Shown: positions 8,981 through 19,676 of the stretch, piece after piece
How positions within the stretch are numbered: the stretch's first letter is position 1
Layout: each line of letters begins with the position of its first letter
NCBI RefSeq assembly: GCF_020103725.1
Contig: NZ_JAHXBG010000002.1
Location: 248,001-312,000 of the forward strand
Origin: Hyalangium gracile
Lineage (GTDB): Bacteria > Myxococcota > Myxococcia > Myxococcales > Myxococcaceae
DNA: 64,000 nt
Reading direction: 5' to 3'
Translations under genes and position numbers: made by a program
The notes under the pieces: model-generated
What the model was told of the DNA's origin: nothing
The model's input: only the letters and a program-made list of their open reading frames with translations
Database searches by the model: none

Positions 8981-9640
8981 TCTCCGGGGTTCGAGAAGGC
9001 CCAGGAGGCCCATGGCTTCCTCGAGCGGTACGCCCGGGAGCACGAATGGGTGATCTCCGCGCCGCTCCTCTGGAATCCGCGTGAGCAGAAGCAGCAGATC
9101 AACGTGCTCTACCTAGCCTGGAAGTGGGTGGACGAGCACCGCTTGGCGTTCCTCATCCCCTACCTGGTCCCCGGCAATCGCCGCCTCACCGACCAGGAAC
9201 TCAGCGCCCTACCACCCGAGGGGGAAGAGAACGAAACGACAGAGGATCCACACCGGAAGCCACGGCGGCGTGAGCCGGATCCCCTCGCTCTCGGTGAGGT
9301 GGAGCAGGTGCCCCCCATCGGCGCAGGCTACAAGCGCCTGCACCAGTTCTGGGCAAACGCCCTCCGGGACAAGGCGTCCACGGGCCAAGTCATCATCCGG
9401 TTGCAGGAGAAGCAGGCGGAGCGCCTCCATCAGAAGGAGGGGCCGCTCCCGACACGAGGCCTGCTCGTGCCCTCCATCGCGGGAGACCTGGAACCACTGC
9501 GCAATCAGGAGCACGCCATCAACCGGCTGCAGAACAGCCAGGCCTGGCACTCGCCTGCTGAACCCCGGGCAACGCGAGGCCGTGGCCAAGGCACTGGCGG
9601 CGCCGGACCTCTGCCTGATCCAGGGGCCTCCAGGCCGGCC
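8981..9640 (+). pseudogene. Remnant of an SF1 (DNA2/IGHMBP2-like) helicase gene, frameshifted and truncated
   Basis: From 8981 one frame encodes protein-like sequence (AREHEWVISAPLLW, LYLAWKWVDEHRLAFLIPY, then an acidic linker and HQFWANAL) up to about 9553. There the frame shifts by one base and continues as LLNPGQREAVAKAL and DLCLIQGPPG. This is the classic Q-motif plus the first half of Walker A (GPPGTGKT) of superfamily 1 helicases. The sequence breaks immediately after GPPG, and no GKT or later helicase motifs follow. No good start codon or ribosome site was found; a GTG at 9050 lies inside the coding-like stretch. It is read as a decayed 5' part of a helicase gene whose 3' part was deleted, next to the Dpd-like operon. 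The exact left end is uncertain. Confidence 0.7.
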
Positions 9641-9674
9641 AGTCCCGCATGCCCATGCCCGGGTAGAACGCCCC

Positions 9675-9713
9675 AAAAGAAAACGCGGGTGGGGAACGTG
9701 TCCCTCACCCGCG
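9675..9713 (-). terminator. Rho-independent terminator of the TPR protein gene
   Basis: On the minus strand an inverted repeat with arms CGCGGGTGAGGG and CCCCACCCGCG (one mismatch) is followed by a T-rich tract TTTTCTTTT at 9683-9675. It lies 22 bases beyond the stop of the minus-strand gene ending at 9735. Confidence 0.75.
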
Positions 9714-9734
9714 CGGAAGTTCTGCTACTGACGA

Positions 9735-10751
9735 CTACTGAGCCGGAGCCGGCGTGGGCGCGGCCGGAGCCGGAGCCGCCGGGGCCGGAGCCGCGGTGGC
9801 CGGAGCCGCTGCGGCCGGAGCCGGAGCCGCGGCGCCAGGAGCCGCCGCCGGCAGCTCACCGGCCTGACGCTTGGCCGAGTTCAGCCGCGCCTTCATCGCG
9901 CCGATGTACTGGCTGGCGGGATAGTTCGCCAGCGCCTCGCGGATCGTCGCCAGCGCGCGATCCAGCTGGTTGGTCTCCTGGTAGGACTGGGACAGCAGCA
10001 CCATCGCGTAGTCACGCGTCTTGGACTTCTTGTCGCCCTCGACGAAGCGGGCCAGCAGCGGCACCGCCTTCTCGTGCTGGTTGATGCTGTTGTACGCCGC
10101 GCCCAGGAAGAAGGACGCGTCCAGCGCATCGGCCTCGCTGGGGTTCATCGCCATGAAGCGCGACAGATCATCCGCCGCGGCCTTCATGTCGTTGCGCCGG
10201 AAGGCGGCCTTGCCACGCTCGAAGGCCGAGTCACCGATCTCCTTGCGCAGCAGCGCCGCGCGGTCGGTGAGCGCCTGGCGCTCCAGCGCCGACAGCCGCG
10301 AGGTGTCCAGCTTCACCAGCGCGTCGATGCCCTTGAGCCGCTCGTCGCCCGGCAGCGTGGTCATCAGCTTGTACACGTCCGCGGCCGCGCGCTGCGCGTT
10401 CTGGTTGGCGGCCAGCTCCGCGCGCTGCTTCTCCAACTGCGAGGTGACGTCCGCCACCGACTTCTCCAGCCGCTCGCGCTCGGCGTCCGCGGTGGAGGTG
10501 CTCGCGCGGGTGGTCATCACGGCGCCGCCCACGGCCAGCACGGCGAACAGGGCGTAGGCCACGCCCGAGGAGATCCACTGACGGCGCTGGAAGTCCTCGT
10601 GGCGCTTGCCCACCGCCTTCACCTCGGCGTGGAGGTTCTTCAGGAGGTTGTCCGTCTTGATGACGAGGTTGCGTGCCTCGATCACCTCCTTGCGGATCTC
10701 CGTGAGCTCCTTGTCGACTTCTGGCTTGGTGGATTCAGCAGCTGCTGCCAT
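9735..10751 (-). CDS. Membrane-anchored TPR/coiled-coil protein with Ala-Pro tail
   Basis: A 338-residue protein. Seen: a charged helical N-terminus, one membrane segment around residues 58-80 (GVAYALFAVLAVGGAVM), a coiled coil around 85-125, TPR-like helical repeats around 150-300, and a low-complexity Ala-Pro tail of about 35 residues. The topology suggests a short cytoplasmic N-terminus with the TPR part in the periplasm. The TPR part resembles outer-membrane assembly or YbgF/CpoB-like modules, but no exact family could be named. The start at 10751 is preferred because AGGA lies 8 bases upstream; the frame is open further back to 10862. A rho-independent terminator follows the stop, so it is transcribed on its own or as the last gene of a unit. 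Confidence 0.7.
   Translation of the reverse strand: MAAAAESTKPEVDKELTEIRKEVIEARNLVIKTDNLLKNLHAEVKAVGKRHEDFQRRQWISSGVAYALFAVLAVGGAVMTTRASTSTADAERERLEKSVADVTSQLEKQRAELAANQNAQRAAADVYKLMTTLPGDERLKGIDALVKLDTSRLSALERQALTDRAALLRKEIGDSAFERGKAAFRRNDMKAAADDLSRFMAMNPSEADALDASFFLGAAYNSINQHEKAVPLLARFVEGDKKSKTRDYAMVLLSQSYQETNQLDRALATIREALANYPASQYIGAMKARLNSAKRQAGELPAAAPGAAAPAPAAAAPATAAPAPAAPAPAAPTPAPAQ
9738..9845. repeat. Short degenerate tandem repeat (GCCGGAGCCG-like) coding the Ala-Pro tail
   Basis: Repeated 6-12 base units rich in GCCGGAGCC encode alternating Ala and Pro at the end of the TPR protein. It looks like slippage-prone coding low complexity rather than a separate element. Confidence 0.6.
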
Positions 10752-10912
10752 GGACATCTTCCTGGTAGGCCCGGAAACAACATCGGCCGGCTCGCGCATC
10801 GTAAAGTTTCCCCTGGACGGTTCGACGACTTTCGGCACCGGGAACAGGGTCCCGGTACCCACTCATTTCCGCCCGCCGTTCAGGAGCGACCAGGGGAACG
10901 AGCGCCCGTGTA

Positions 10913-11584
10913 TCAGAAGGGAACCCGTGAGGACGGGCCCGCATCCCTCGGAAACGTGTAGTTCACCCCCAGGGAGAACCAGCTTCCCCCGGCGTTGAAC
11001 GAGCCGAGATTCTCCGCCTGCTGCCCCACCGCGCCTCGGGCGAACACGATGCGGTACTCGGCGCTGATGCCCCAGGTGGGGTTCAGGCGGAAGGTCGCTC
11101 CCACGGTCCCTGCCCAGGCCTGCGAGAACGTCTCTCGCGCGGGCTGCCCTTCGAAGGCGGCCACCGCCAGCAGCGGACCGGTGAGCAGGCCCAGGAAGGG
11201 CACCACCCCGTCCGGGCCGATGTCCAGCCACCCCCGGAAGCGCAGCCCCAGCAGCGCGCCGTAGGCCCCCGTCGTCAGCCGAGGCTTGTCCGTGAGCCGG
11301 AGCCGCTCGCCCGTGACGAACAGGTCGATGCCGAGCTCCACCAGCTCCGACATGCCGTAGGCGAACGTGCCCGCGACCAGCGGACCTCCGTGCGAGCCCG
11401 GCCCGCGCTCCAGCTCCGGACGCTGCGAGTAGTAACGGTCGTAGAAGGTGGAGTTGGTGACGAGCCGCCACCCTCCCTGGATGGAGATGCGGCCCACGCC
11501 ATCGAGCGCCGGGGCGCCATCCTGGGCAGAGGCCGTGACGGCGGTGAAGGTGGCGATCAGGGTGAGCAGGAGGCTCGGGCGCAT
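10913..11584 (-). CDS. Predicted outer-membrane beta-barrel protein
   Basis: A 223-residue secreted protein. Seen: a signal peptide in the first 20 residues ending in ASAQ, then alternating polar/hydrophobic strands with aromatic girdles (WRLVTNSTFYDRYY, WGISAEYRIVFARG) and a near-terminal strand WFSLGVNYTF, typical of small outer-membrane barrels. No catalytic motif is visible, so a porin-like or structural role in the outer membrane is all that can be inferred. It lies 94 bases downstream of mutL on the same strand, which may be coincidence. The ATG at 11584 is chosen over a GTG three bases earlier. Family-level identity is unknown. Confidence 0.65.
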   Translation of the reverse strand: MRPSLLLTLIATFTAVTASAQDGAPALDGVGRISIQGGWRLVTNSTFYDRYYSQRPELERGPGSHGGPLVAGTFAYGMSELVELGIDLFVTGERLRLTDKPRLTTGAYGALLGLRFRGWLDIGPDGVVPFLGLLTGPLLAVAAFEGQPARETFSQAWAGTVGATFRLNPTWGISAEYRIVFARGAVGQQAENLGSFNAGGSWFSLGVNYTFPRDAGPSSRVPF

Positions 11585-11681
11585 CACGGACTCTTCCGGC
11601 GCGGTGCTACAGGGTTGTGGCGCACCGTAACAGCGACCCTGGGGCCGTCAATTTTCCGTCCGCGAGCCCCGCCCCACCGGC

Positions 11682-13484
11682 TCAGCGCGCGCGCCGCTCC
11701 AGCTCCAGCAGGGGCATCTCCAGCACCACCACCGTGCCGTGCCGGCACGTGGGGTGGAAGTCGGCCGCGTCCAGCTCGCCCAGCAGCGCCCGGAGCTGCG
11801 CGTCCGTGAGCTTGTCCGCCGAGGCCTGGGCGGCATGGCAGGCCATCACCCGGAGCGCCTCGGCCAGCCCCACCGCGTCCAGCGCCGTGCCGGGCGGCGG
11901 CAGCGCATGGGAGAGCGACTCCAGCAGCGCCCGGGGATCGACGCCCTCCAGGCCCGGAGGCACCGACTTGAGCGCGAAGCTCGTCCCGCCGAAGGGCTCC
12001 ACGTCGATCGCCAGCCGGGCCAGCGCGTCCCGCCCGTTCATCAGCGCCTTGGCCACCGGCAGCGGCAGATCCACCGTGGTGCCGAAGAGCGAGGGGGCCG
12101 GGCCCTTCCCCTCCTCCAGCAGGTGGTGGAAGTCCATCAGCCGCGCGCGCTCCAGGGCCGCGTGCCGGTCCAGCACCACGAGCGTGCCCCCCGAGCCCTC
12201 GCACACCTGGAAGCGATCGCCGAGCAGCCCCATGGGCTTGAGGGCGGCGAAGTAGCCAGGCGGAGGCGCCTCGTTGAGCATCGGCAGGGCCTGGCCGAAG
12301 GCGGGGGCCCGGCCCATGGGCACCGGGGGCGGCGGTGTTCCGGCGGTGGCGGGCGCATCCGCGGCGGTGGGCAGCGGCAGCGGAGCGCCCCAGGTGGCCT
12401 CCTGCGCCCGGGTGAGGAAGCGCTCCACGGCCTGGGCGTAGTGCGCGGCCTGGCGCTTCGGATCGGCCTCCTGCGGCGCGGGGCCCAGCCACGGCGCGGC
12501 CCGGAGCGTGCGCACGATGGCGGCCAGCACCGCGTCGTACACGCCGCGCGAGTCCGAGAAGCGGACCTCGAGCTTCTGCGGATGCACGTTCACGTCCACC
12601 GTGTGCGGATCCACGTCCAGGAAGAGCACCACCAGCGGCTGGCGCCCGGACGGCAGGTACTCCTGGTAGGCGCGCTGGATGGAGGAGATGAGGCCCCGGT
12701 CCCTCACGTAGCGGTGGTTGACGAAGGTGTAGATGCCACGCGCGGTGGGCAGGGTGTACTCGGGCGAGGCCACGAAGCCTGTGACGGTGACGCCCAGCCG
12801 CCGCTCCTCCACGGGGAACAGGTGGGGGTGCACGTCCGCCCCCAGCGCCGCGGCGATCCGCTCGGTGGGATCGTCCGGGCAGGCGGGGCTCGTGAAGAGC
12901 GGCAGCCCTCCGTGCTCCACGAGGAAGGACACCTCCGGGTGCGGCAGGGCGATCCGGATGACCGCCTCCTCCACGTGCTTGAGCTCCGTCTCGCCCCGGC
13001 GCATGAACTTGAGCCGCGCGGGCGTGTTGTAGAAGAGGTCCTCCACCGTCATCACCGTGCCCACTCGCGGCGGCGCGTCCTCCACCTGCGGCGGCGCCCC
13101 ACCCTCCACAGTCACCCGGGTGCCCACCTCGGCCCCCGGCTCGGCGGTGTGCAGGGAAAAGCGCGACACGGCGGCGATGGCCGGCAGCGCCTCGCCCCGG
13201 AAGCCCTTGCTGACCAGGTTGTGCAGATCGTCCAGTTCTCGAAGCTTGCTGGTGGCGTGACGCTCCAGACACAGCACCGCGTCCTCGCGCCCCATCCCGT
13301 GCCCGTCGTCCGAGATGACGATGCGCTGCAGCCCCCCACCCTCCAGCGCCACCTGCACCGTGCGCGCCCCCGCGTCGAGCGCGTTCTCCACCAGCTCCTT
13401 CACCACGGAGGCGGGACGCTCGACCACCTCGCCGGCGGCGATCTTGTTGATGAGGTCGTCACGGAGTCGGGCGATGCGGGCCAT
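11682..13484 (-). CDS. mutL: DNA mismatch repair protein MutL
   Basis: A 600-residue MutL. Seen: the GHKL ATPase motifs of the family in order, LINKIAAGEVVERPASVVKE and ELVENALDAG at residues 12-40, DDGHGM near 60, GFRGEAL near 94 and TRVTVEGG near 123. The N-terminal ATPase/transducer ends around residue 330, followed by a Pro/Ala-rich linker (about 365-395) and the C-terminal dimerisation domain. MutL couples mismatch recognition by MutS to downstream strand removal. The C-terminal domain lacks the DQHA(X)2E(X)4E endonuclease motif in intact form: DRHAALERARL is present near residue 466. I would therefore not claim nuclease activity. Length is normal for the family. Confidence 0.95.
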   Translation of the reverse strand: MARIARLRDDLINKIAAGEVVERPASVVKELVENALDAGARTVQVALEGGGLQRIVISDDGHGMGREDAVLCLERHATSKLRELDDLHNLVSKGFRGEALPAIAAVSRFSLHTAEPGAEVGTRVTVEGGAPPQVEDAPPRVGTVMTVEDLFYNTPARLKFMRRGETELKHVEEAVIRIALPHPEVSFLVEHGGLPLFTSPACPDDPTERIAAALGADVHPHLFPVEERRLGVTVTGFVASPEYTLPTARGIYTFVNHRYVRDRGLISSIQRAYQEYLPSGRQPLVVLFLDVDPHTVDVNVHPQKLEVRFSDSRGVYDAVLAAIVRTLRAAPWLGPAPQEADPKRQAAHYAQAVERFLTRAQEATWGAPLPLPTAADAPATAGTPPPPVPMGRAPAFGQALPMLNEAPPPGYFAALKPMGLLGDRFQVCEGSGGTLVVLDRHAALERARLMDFHHLLEEGKGPAPSLFGTTVDLPLPVAKALMNGRDALARLAIDVEPFGGTSFALKSVPPGLEGVDPRALLESLSHALPPPGTALDAVGLAEALRVMACHAAQASADKLTDAQLRALLGELDAADFHPTCRHGTVVVLEMPLLELERRAR

Positions 13485-13603
13485 GGGTGCGTTTCAGCCT
13501 CTCAGGGTAGTGCACCCAACGCAACACCTGGGACGTTGTCCTGTCTTTCCTACAGGAAAGGCTGACTTTCCCTCCGTTCTTCAGTAACACGCCCTCCTCG
13601 CGA

Positions 13604-14563
13604 ATGGATGCGACTCATGCAGGCAAGAGGGGGCTGCGCGTCGCCGTCACCGGCGCCAGCGGGGACTTCGGCAGGCTGCTGCTGCCGCTGCTCGAGAAGG
13701 ATCCCGCCGTGGAGAGCGTCCTGGTGCTGGACGTCACCCGGCCCGAGGGCGACAAGGTGGAGTACCACCGCGTGGATCTCACGCGCCACGACGCCGAGAG
13801 CGAGCTGACCGAGGCCCTCAGCGACAGGCCCGTGGACGCGCTCTACCACCTGGCCTTCCTGTTCGGTCCAGTACGCAACGGTTCGCTGGCGCACGAGCTG
13901 GAGGTGGTCGGCACCATCAACGTGCTGGCCGCCGTGGCGCGCGCCCGGCTGCCCAGGCTCGTGGTGCCCTCGCTCACCGCCGTCTATGGCGCCCGGGGCC
14001 AGCACCCCGCCCTGCTGCGCGAGGAGGCCCCCCTGCTGGGCTGCCCCCACAGCCGCTTCGTCACCGACAAGGTGCAGGTGGAGAATCAGGTGCGCTCGTT
14101 CCGCGAGCGCCACCCGGACACGCGCGTGCTCGTGCTGCGCTTCGCCCCCGTGCTCGGCCCCTCGGTGGACAATCCGGCCACGCGCATGCTCAAGCGCTCG
14201 GTGGTGCCCACGCTGCTGGGCTTCGATCCGCTGTGGCAGGCCATCCACGAGCAGGACGCCGCGCGCGCCATGCACCGGGCGCTCACCGCGGAGGCCTCGG
14301 GCGAGTTCAACATCGTCGGCCAGGGCGTCCTGCCGCTCTCCGGGCTCATCCGTCAGGCGGGCGCCCGGCCGATTCCCCTGCCCGGCCCGCTGTTCCGAGC
14401 GGCGCTGCACGCGCTGGGCACCGTGGGGGCGGGATTGCCCATCGCCCTGCTCGACTACATCCATTACAGCTGGGTCTCGGACGGGGAGAGGGCCGAGAGC
14501 GAGCTCGGTTTCATTCCCATCCATCACGCCCGGGATGCCGCAGCGGCGCTGAGGAGGAGTTGA
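13604..14563 (+). CDS. NAD-dependent epimerase/dehydratase (extended SDR)
   Basis: A 319-residue protein of the extended short-chain dehydrogenase family. Seen: a glycine-rich nucleotide motif VTGASGDFGRLL (TGxxGxxG) near residue 17, an Asp at the end of the second strand (VLDVT) favouring NAD, and YHLAFLFGPV. The serine/threonine and Tyr region (SLTAVYG) is present, but the usual YxxxK is not obvious: the expected position reads SRFVTDKVQVE with Phe for Tyr. It may bind nucleotide and act on a sugar or lipid-linked substrate, or it may be non-catalytic. It ends 3 bases before an acyltransferase gene, so the two form an operon, perhaps in membrane lipid metabolism. Confidence 0.75.
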   Translation: MDATHAGKRGLRVAVTGASGDFGRLLLPLLEKDPAVESVLVLDVTRPEGDKVEYHRVDLTRHDAESELTEALSDRPVDALYHLAFLFGPVRNGSLAHELEVVGTINVLAAVARARLPRLVVPSLTAVYGARGQHPALLREEAPLLGCPHSRFVTDKVQVENQVRSFRERHPDTRVLVLRFAPVLGPSVDNPATRMLKRSVVPTLLGFDPLWQAIHEQDAARAMHRALTAEASGEFNIVGQGVLPLSGLIRQAGARPIPLPGPLFRAALHALGTVGAGLPIALLDYIHYSWVSDGERAESELGFIPIHHARDAAAALRRS

Positions 14564-14566
14564 GTC

Positions 14567-16471
14567 ATGGCCACCAAGGGTGTGCTCGGGAACGATCCAT
14601 TCCAGCGCGGCGCCGCGCAGCGCCCCAGCGACACTCCGTCCACTCCGGCCACTCCGCTCCGTGAGCCCGGGGAGACCGCGGCTCCGGCTGCCGCGGCGAA
14701 GAAGGCCAGGCCCGCCAGCGGCAAGGGCGGCAAGGCGGCGAAGAAGGCCGAGCCCGCCAAGGCCTCCGGCAAGGGCCGCTCGAAGGCCGCCGAGAGCCCC
14801 GCCGCGGAGGCGAAGCCCTCCAAGGGTCGCAAGGGTCGGGCCGCGGGTCCCTCCACCGAGGAGACACACCGGCTGAGGGAGCCCGCGGCGCCTGTGACGC
14901 CTCGCAAGCGCCCGCCGGCCCGGGTTCCAGTGCTCGGTGGTTCGCCCGAAGCGACCCTGCCGCGCACGCCGAAGGAGCAGGAGGTGGACCGGGTGCTGGC
15001 CACCGCCGTCGCCATCGAGGCCACCGAGGCCGCCGCGGAGGTCGCCGCGGAGGTCGCGGTGGACACCCTCCTCACGCTCCAGACCCGGCAGCAGCAAGGG
15101 GCCGCGGGAGCCCCGCCGGGCTCGCTCGAGGAGACCTGGAACCGGGAGCTGGCCACCGCCGTCGTCGCCGAGGCCGCCGAGGCCGCCGCCGAGGCCGTCC
15201 TGGAGGCGGCGCTCGCGGCTGGAACCACTCCCGCCGGAGCGACGGACGAGGTACGAAGCTTCGAGGAGCGGACGGCGATCGCGGCCGCGTTCGAGGAGGA
15301 GGAAGACGAGGACGAGGACGAGGACACCGAGGATGTGTCCGCGGAGCCCTCCCCCCTGGTCTCGGCCGAGGTGACGGTCATCGACCGGGCCTACTCCGTG
15401 GAGGTCTCGGAGAGCGCCGACCTCGACGAGGCCCAGGCCGAGCCCGAGCAGGAGCTGCCGGACACGACCCGCGACGAGCTCCCGGCCGAGCGCCAGGCGC
15501 CCATCTCCCTGGTGCCGCCCCTCTCGGACGAGGAGCCCGCCCGGGAGCCTTTCTTCACCGATCAGGCCCAGCGCGAGCAGGAGGCGTCCGCTCCCCCGTC
15601 GGAGGGATTTTTCTCGCTGGCGAAGGAGATCGCCGTGCAGGCGCTGACGAGCGCCTCGGTGGGCAAGGCGCTGGGCACGGCCCACGGGCTGCTGGACGTG
15701 GTGCGCGCGAGCCTGGGCACCAGCGGCAGCACCTCTCTGGACGAGTACGGGCGGGACGCGGAGCTGGTGGGAGGCATCCAGCCGCTGCTGGACTTCCTCT
15801 ACGAGCGCTACTGGCGCGTCTCGGTGCAGGGCGCGGACCAGGTGCCACCGGGCGGCGCCATCCTCGTGGCCAACCACTCCGGGGCGCTGCCCTTCGACGG
15901 GCTGGTGGCCTCGCTGGCGCTGCTGCGCGAGCGCCCGGAGCTGCGCGAGCCGCGCTGGCTGGTGGAGGATCAGGTCTTCCACGCGCCCATGCTGGGCACG
16001 CTCTTCAACCGCCTGGGCGCGGTGCGCGCCTGCCCGGAGAACGCGGTGCGGCTGCTGGACGAGCAGCGCCCGGTGCTGGTGTTCCCCGAGGGCTACCAGG
16101 GGCTGAGCAAGCCGTTCGCGCAGCGCTATCAGCTCAAGCGCTTCGGGCGCGGCGGCTTCGTGAAGCTGGCGCTGCGCACGGGGGCCCCCATCATCCCGGT
16201 GGCCATCGTGGGCTCGGAGGAGACCTCACCGCTGCTGGGGCGCATCCCCGCCAGCTTCCTGGGCGTGCCGTACGTGCCGCTGACGAGCCCCGTGCCGCTG
16301 CCAGCCCGGTGGACGCTGCGCTTCGGCGAGCCGGTGGCCATGGAGGGGCTGGGCCCGGAGGCCGCGGATGATCTGGCCGAGGTGCAGCGCCTCACCGAGC
16401 GCACCCGCGAGGCCATCCAGGGCATGCTCCAGGCCCTGCTGCGCGAGCGCCGCTCCGTCTTCGCGGGCTGA
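14567..16471 (+). CDS. PlsC-family acyltransferase with a long disordered N-terminus
   Basis: A 634-residue protein. The C-terminal ~220 residues carry the lysophospholipid acyltransferase signature: VANHSGALPFDG (NHxxxxD type motif, with Ser-Gly replacing Gln-Ser), VFPEGYQGL near residue 508, and IIPVAIVGSE. The first ~340 residues are low complexity: Ala/Lys/Pro-rich (residues 20-120), Ala/Glu-rich (150-220) and a Glu/Asp run near residue 245-255. Known PlsC enzymes are about 250 residues, so the N-terminus is an added, probably disordered region that might serve for localisation. The likely reaction is transfer of an acyl chain from acyl-CoA or acyl-ACP to a lysolipid. It is transcribed with the upstream epimerase. 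Confidence 0.8.
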   Translation: MATKGVLGNDPFQRGAAQRPSDTPSTPATPLREPGETAAPAAAAKKARPASGKGGKAAKKAEPAKASGKGRSKAAESPAAEAKPSKGRKGRAAGPSTEETHRLREPAAPVTPRKRPPARVPVLGGSPEATLPRTPKEQEVDRVLATAVAIEATEAAAEVAAEVAVDTLLTLQTRQQQGAAGAPPGSLEETWNRELATAVVAEAAEAAAEAVLEAALAAGTTPAGATDEVRSFEERTAIAAAFEEEEDEDEDEDTEDVSAEPSPLVSAEVTVIDRAYSVEVSESADLDEAQAEPEQELPDTTRDELPAERQAPISLVPPLSDEEPAREPFFTDQAQREQEASAPPSEGFFSLAKEIAVQALTSASVGKALGTAHGLLDVVRASLGTSGSTSLDEYGRDAELVGGIQPLLDFLYERYWRVSVQGADQVPPGGAILVANHSGALPFDGLVASLALLRERPELREPRWLVEDQVFHAPMLGTLFNRLGAVRACPENAVRLLDEQRPVLVFPEGYQGLSKPFAQRYQLKRFGRGGFVKLALRTGAPIIPVAIVGSEETSPLLGRIPASFLGVPYVPLTSPVPLPARWTLRFGEPVAMEGLGPEAADDLAEVQRLTERTREAIQGMLQALLRERRSVFAG

Positions 16472-16479
16472 GCCCTCCT

Positions 16480-18453
<1,974 letters not shown>

Positions 18454-18706
18454 GGCCGGTCCGCCGACAGTTCGAAATCGCGTTGGGCCCAGGGCTGCAT
18501 CTGCACTCCGCCAGGCGAGGATCCGCCCCCAATCATCCTGCTGGGAGATCTAGCACAGGAGCCCAGAGGAGCAGCGCGAGCACGAGCCCACTGCGAGTAG
18601 AAGGCACGCGCACGCGGGTTGTGCTCCCACCCTCGGGGGCGACGCGTCATTTCCGACCTCCAGGGTCGGCCCGGACACTCCACACGGCTTCAGCATCGAG
18701 CGGCCG

Positions 18707-19585
<879 letters not shown>

Positions 19586-19676
19586 AACCGCTCAACTTTA
19601 ACACCCGGCAAATCCAGAAACGAGTGCAGGACTTGCGGGCGATGTAGGTGTCATTGAGCGCGCGGGCTTCTTTCGT

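Noticed and set aside
15290-15335. Run of GAGGAGGAAGACGAGGACGAG-like codons
   Set aside because: A coding low-complexity acidic run in the acyltransferase N-terminus; no sign of a functional DNA element.
13550-15982. A long open frame on the minus strand (810 codons) antisense to the epimerase and acyltransferase genes
   Set aside because: Composition is rich in Arg/Gly/Leu/Gln with no domain, and it lies exactly opposite two convincing genes. This is the usual GC-driven shadow frame.
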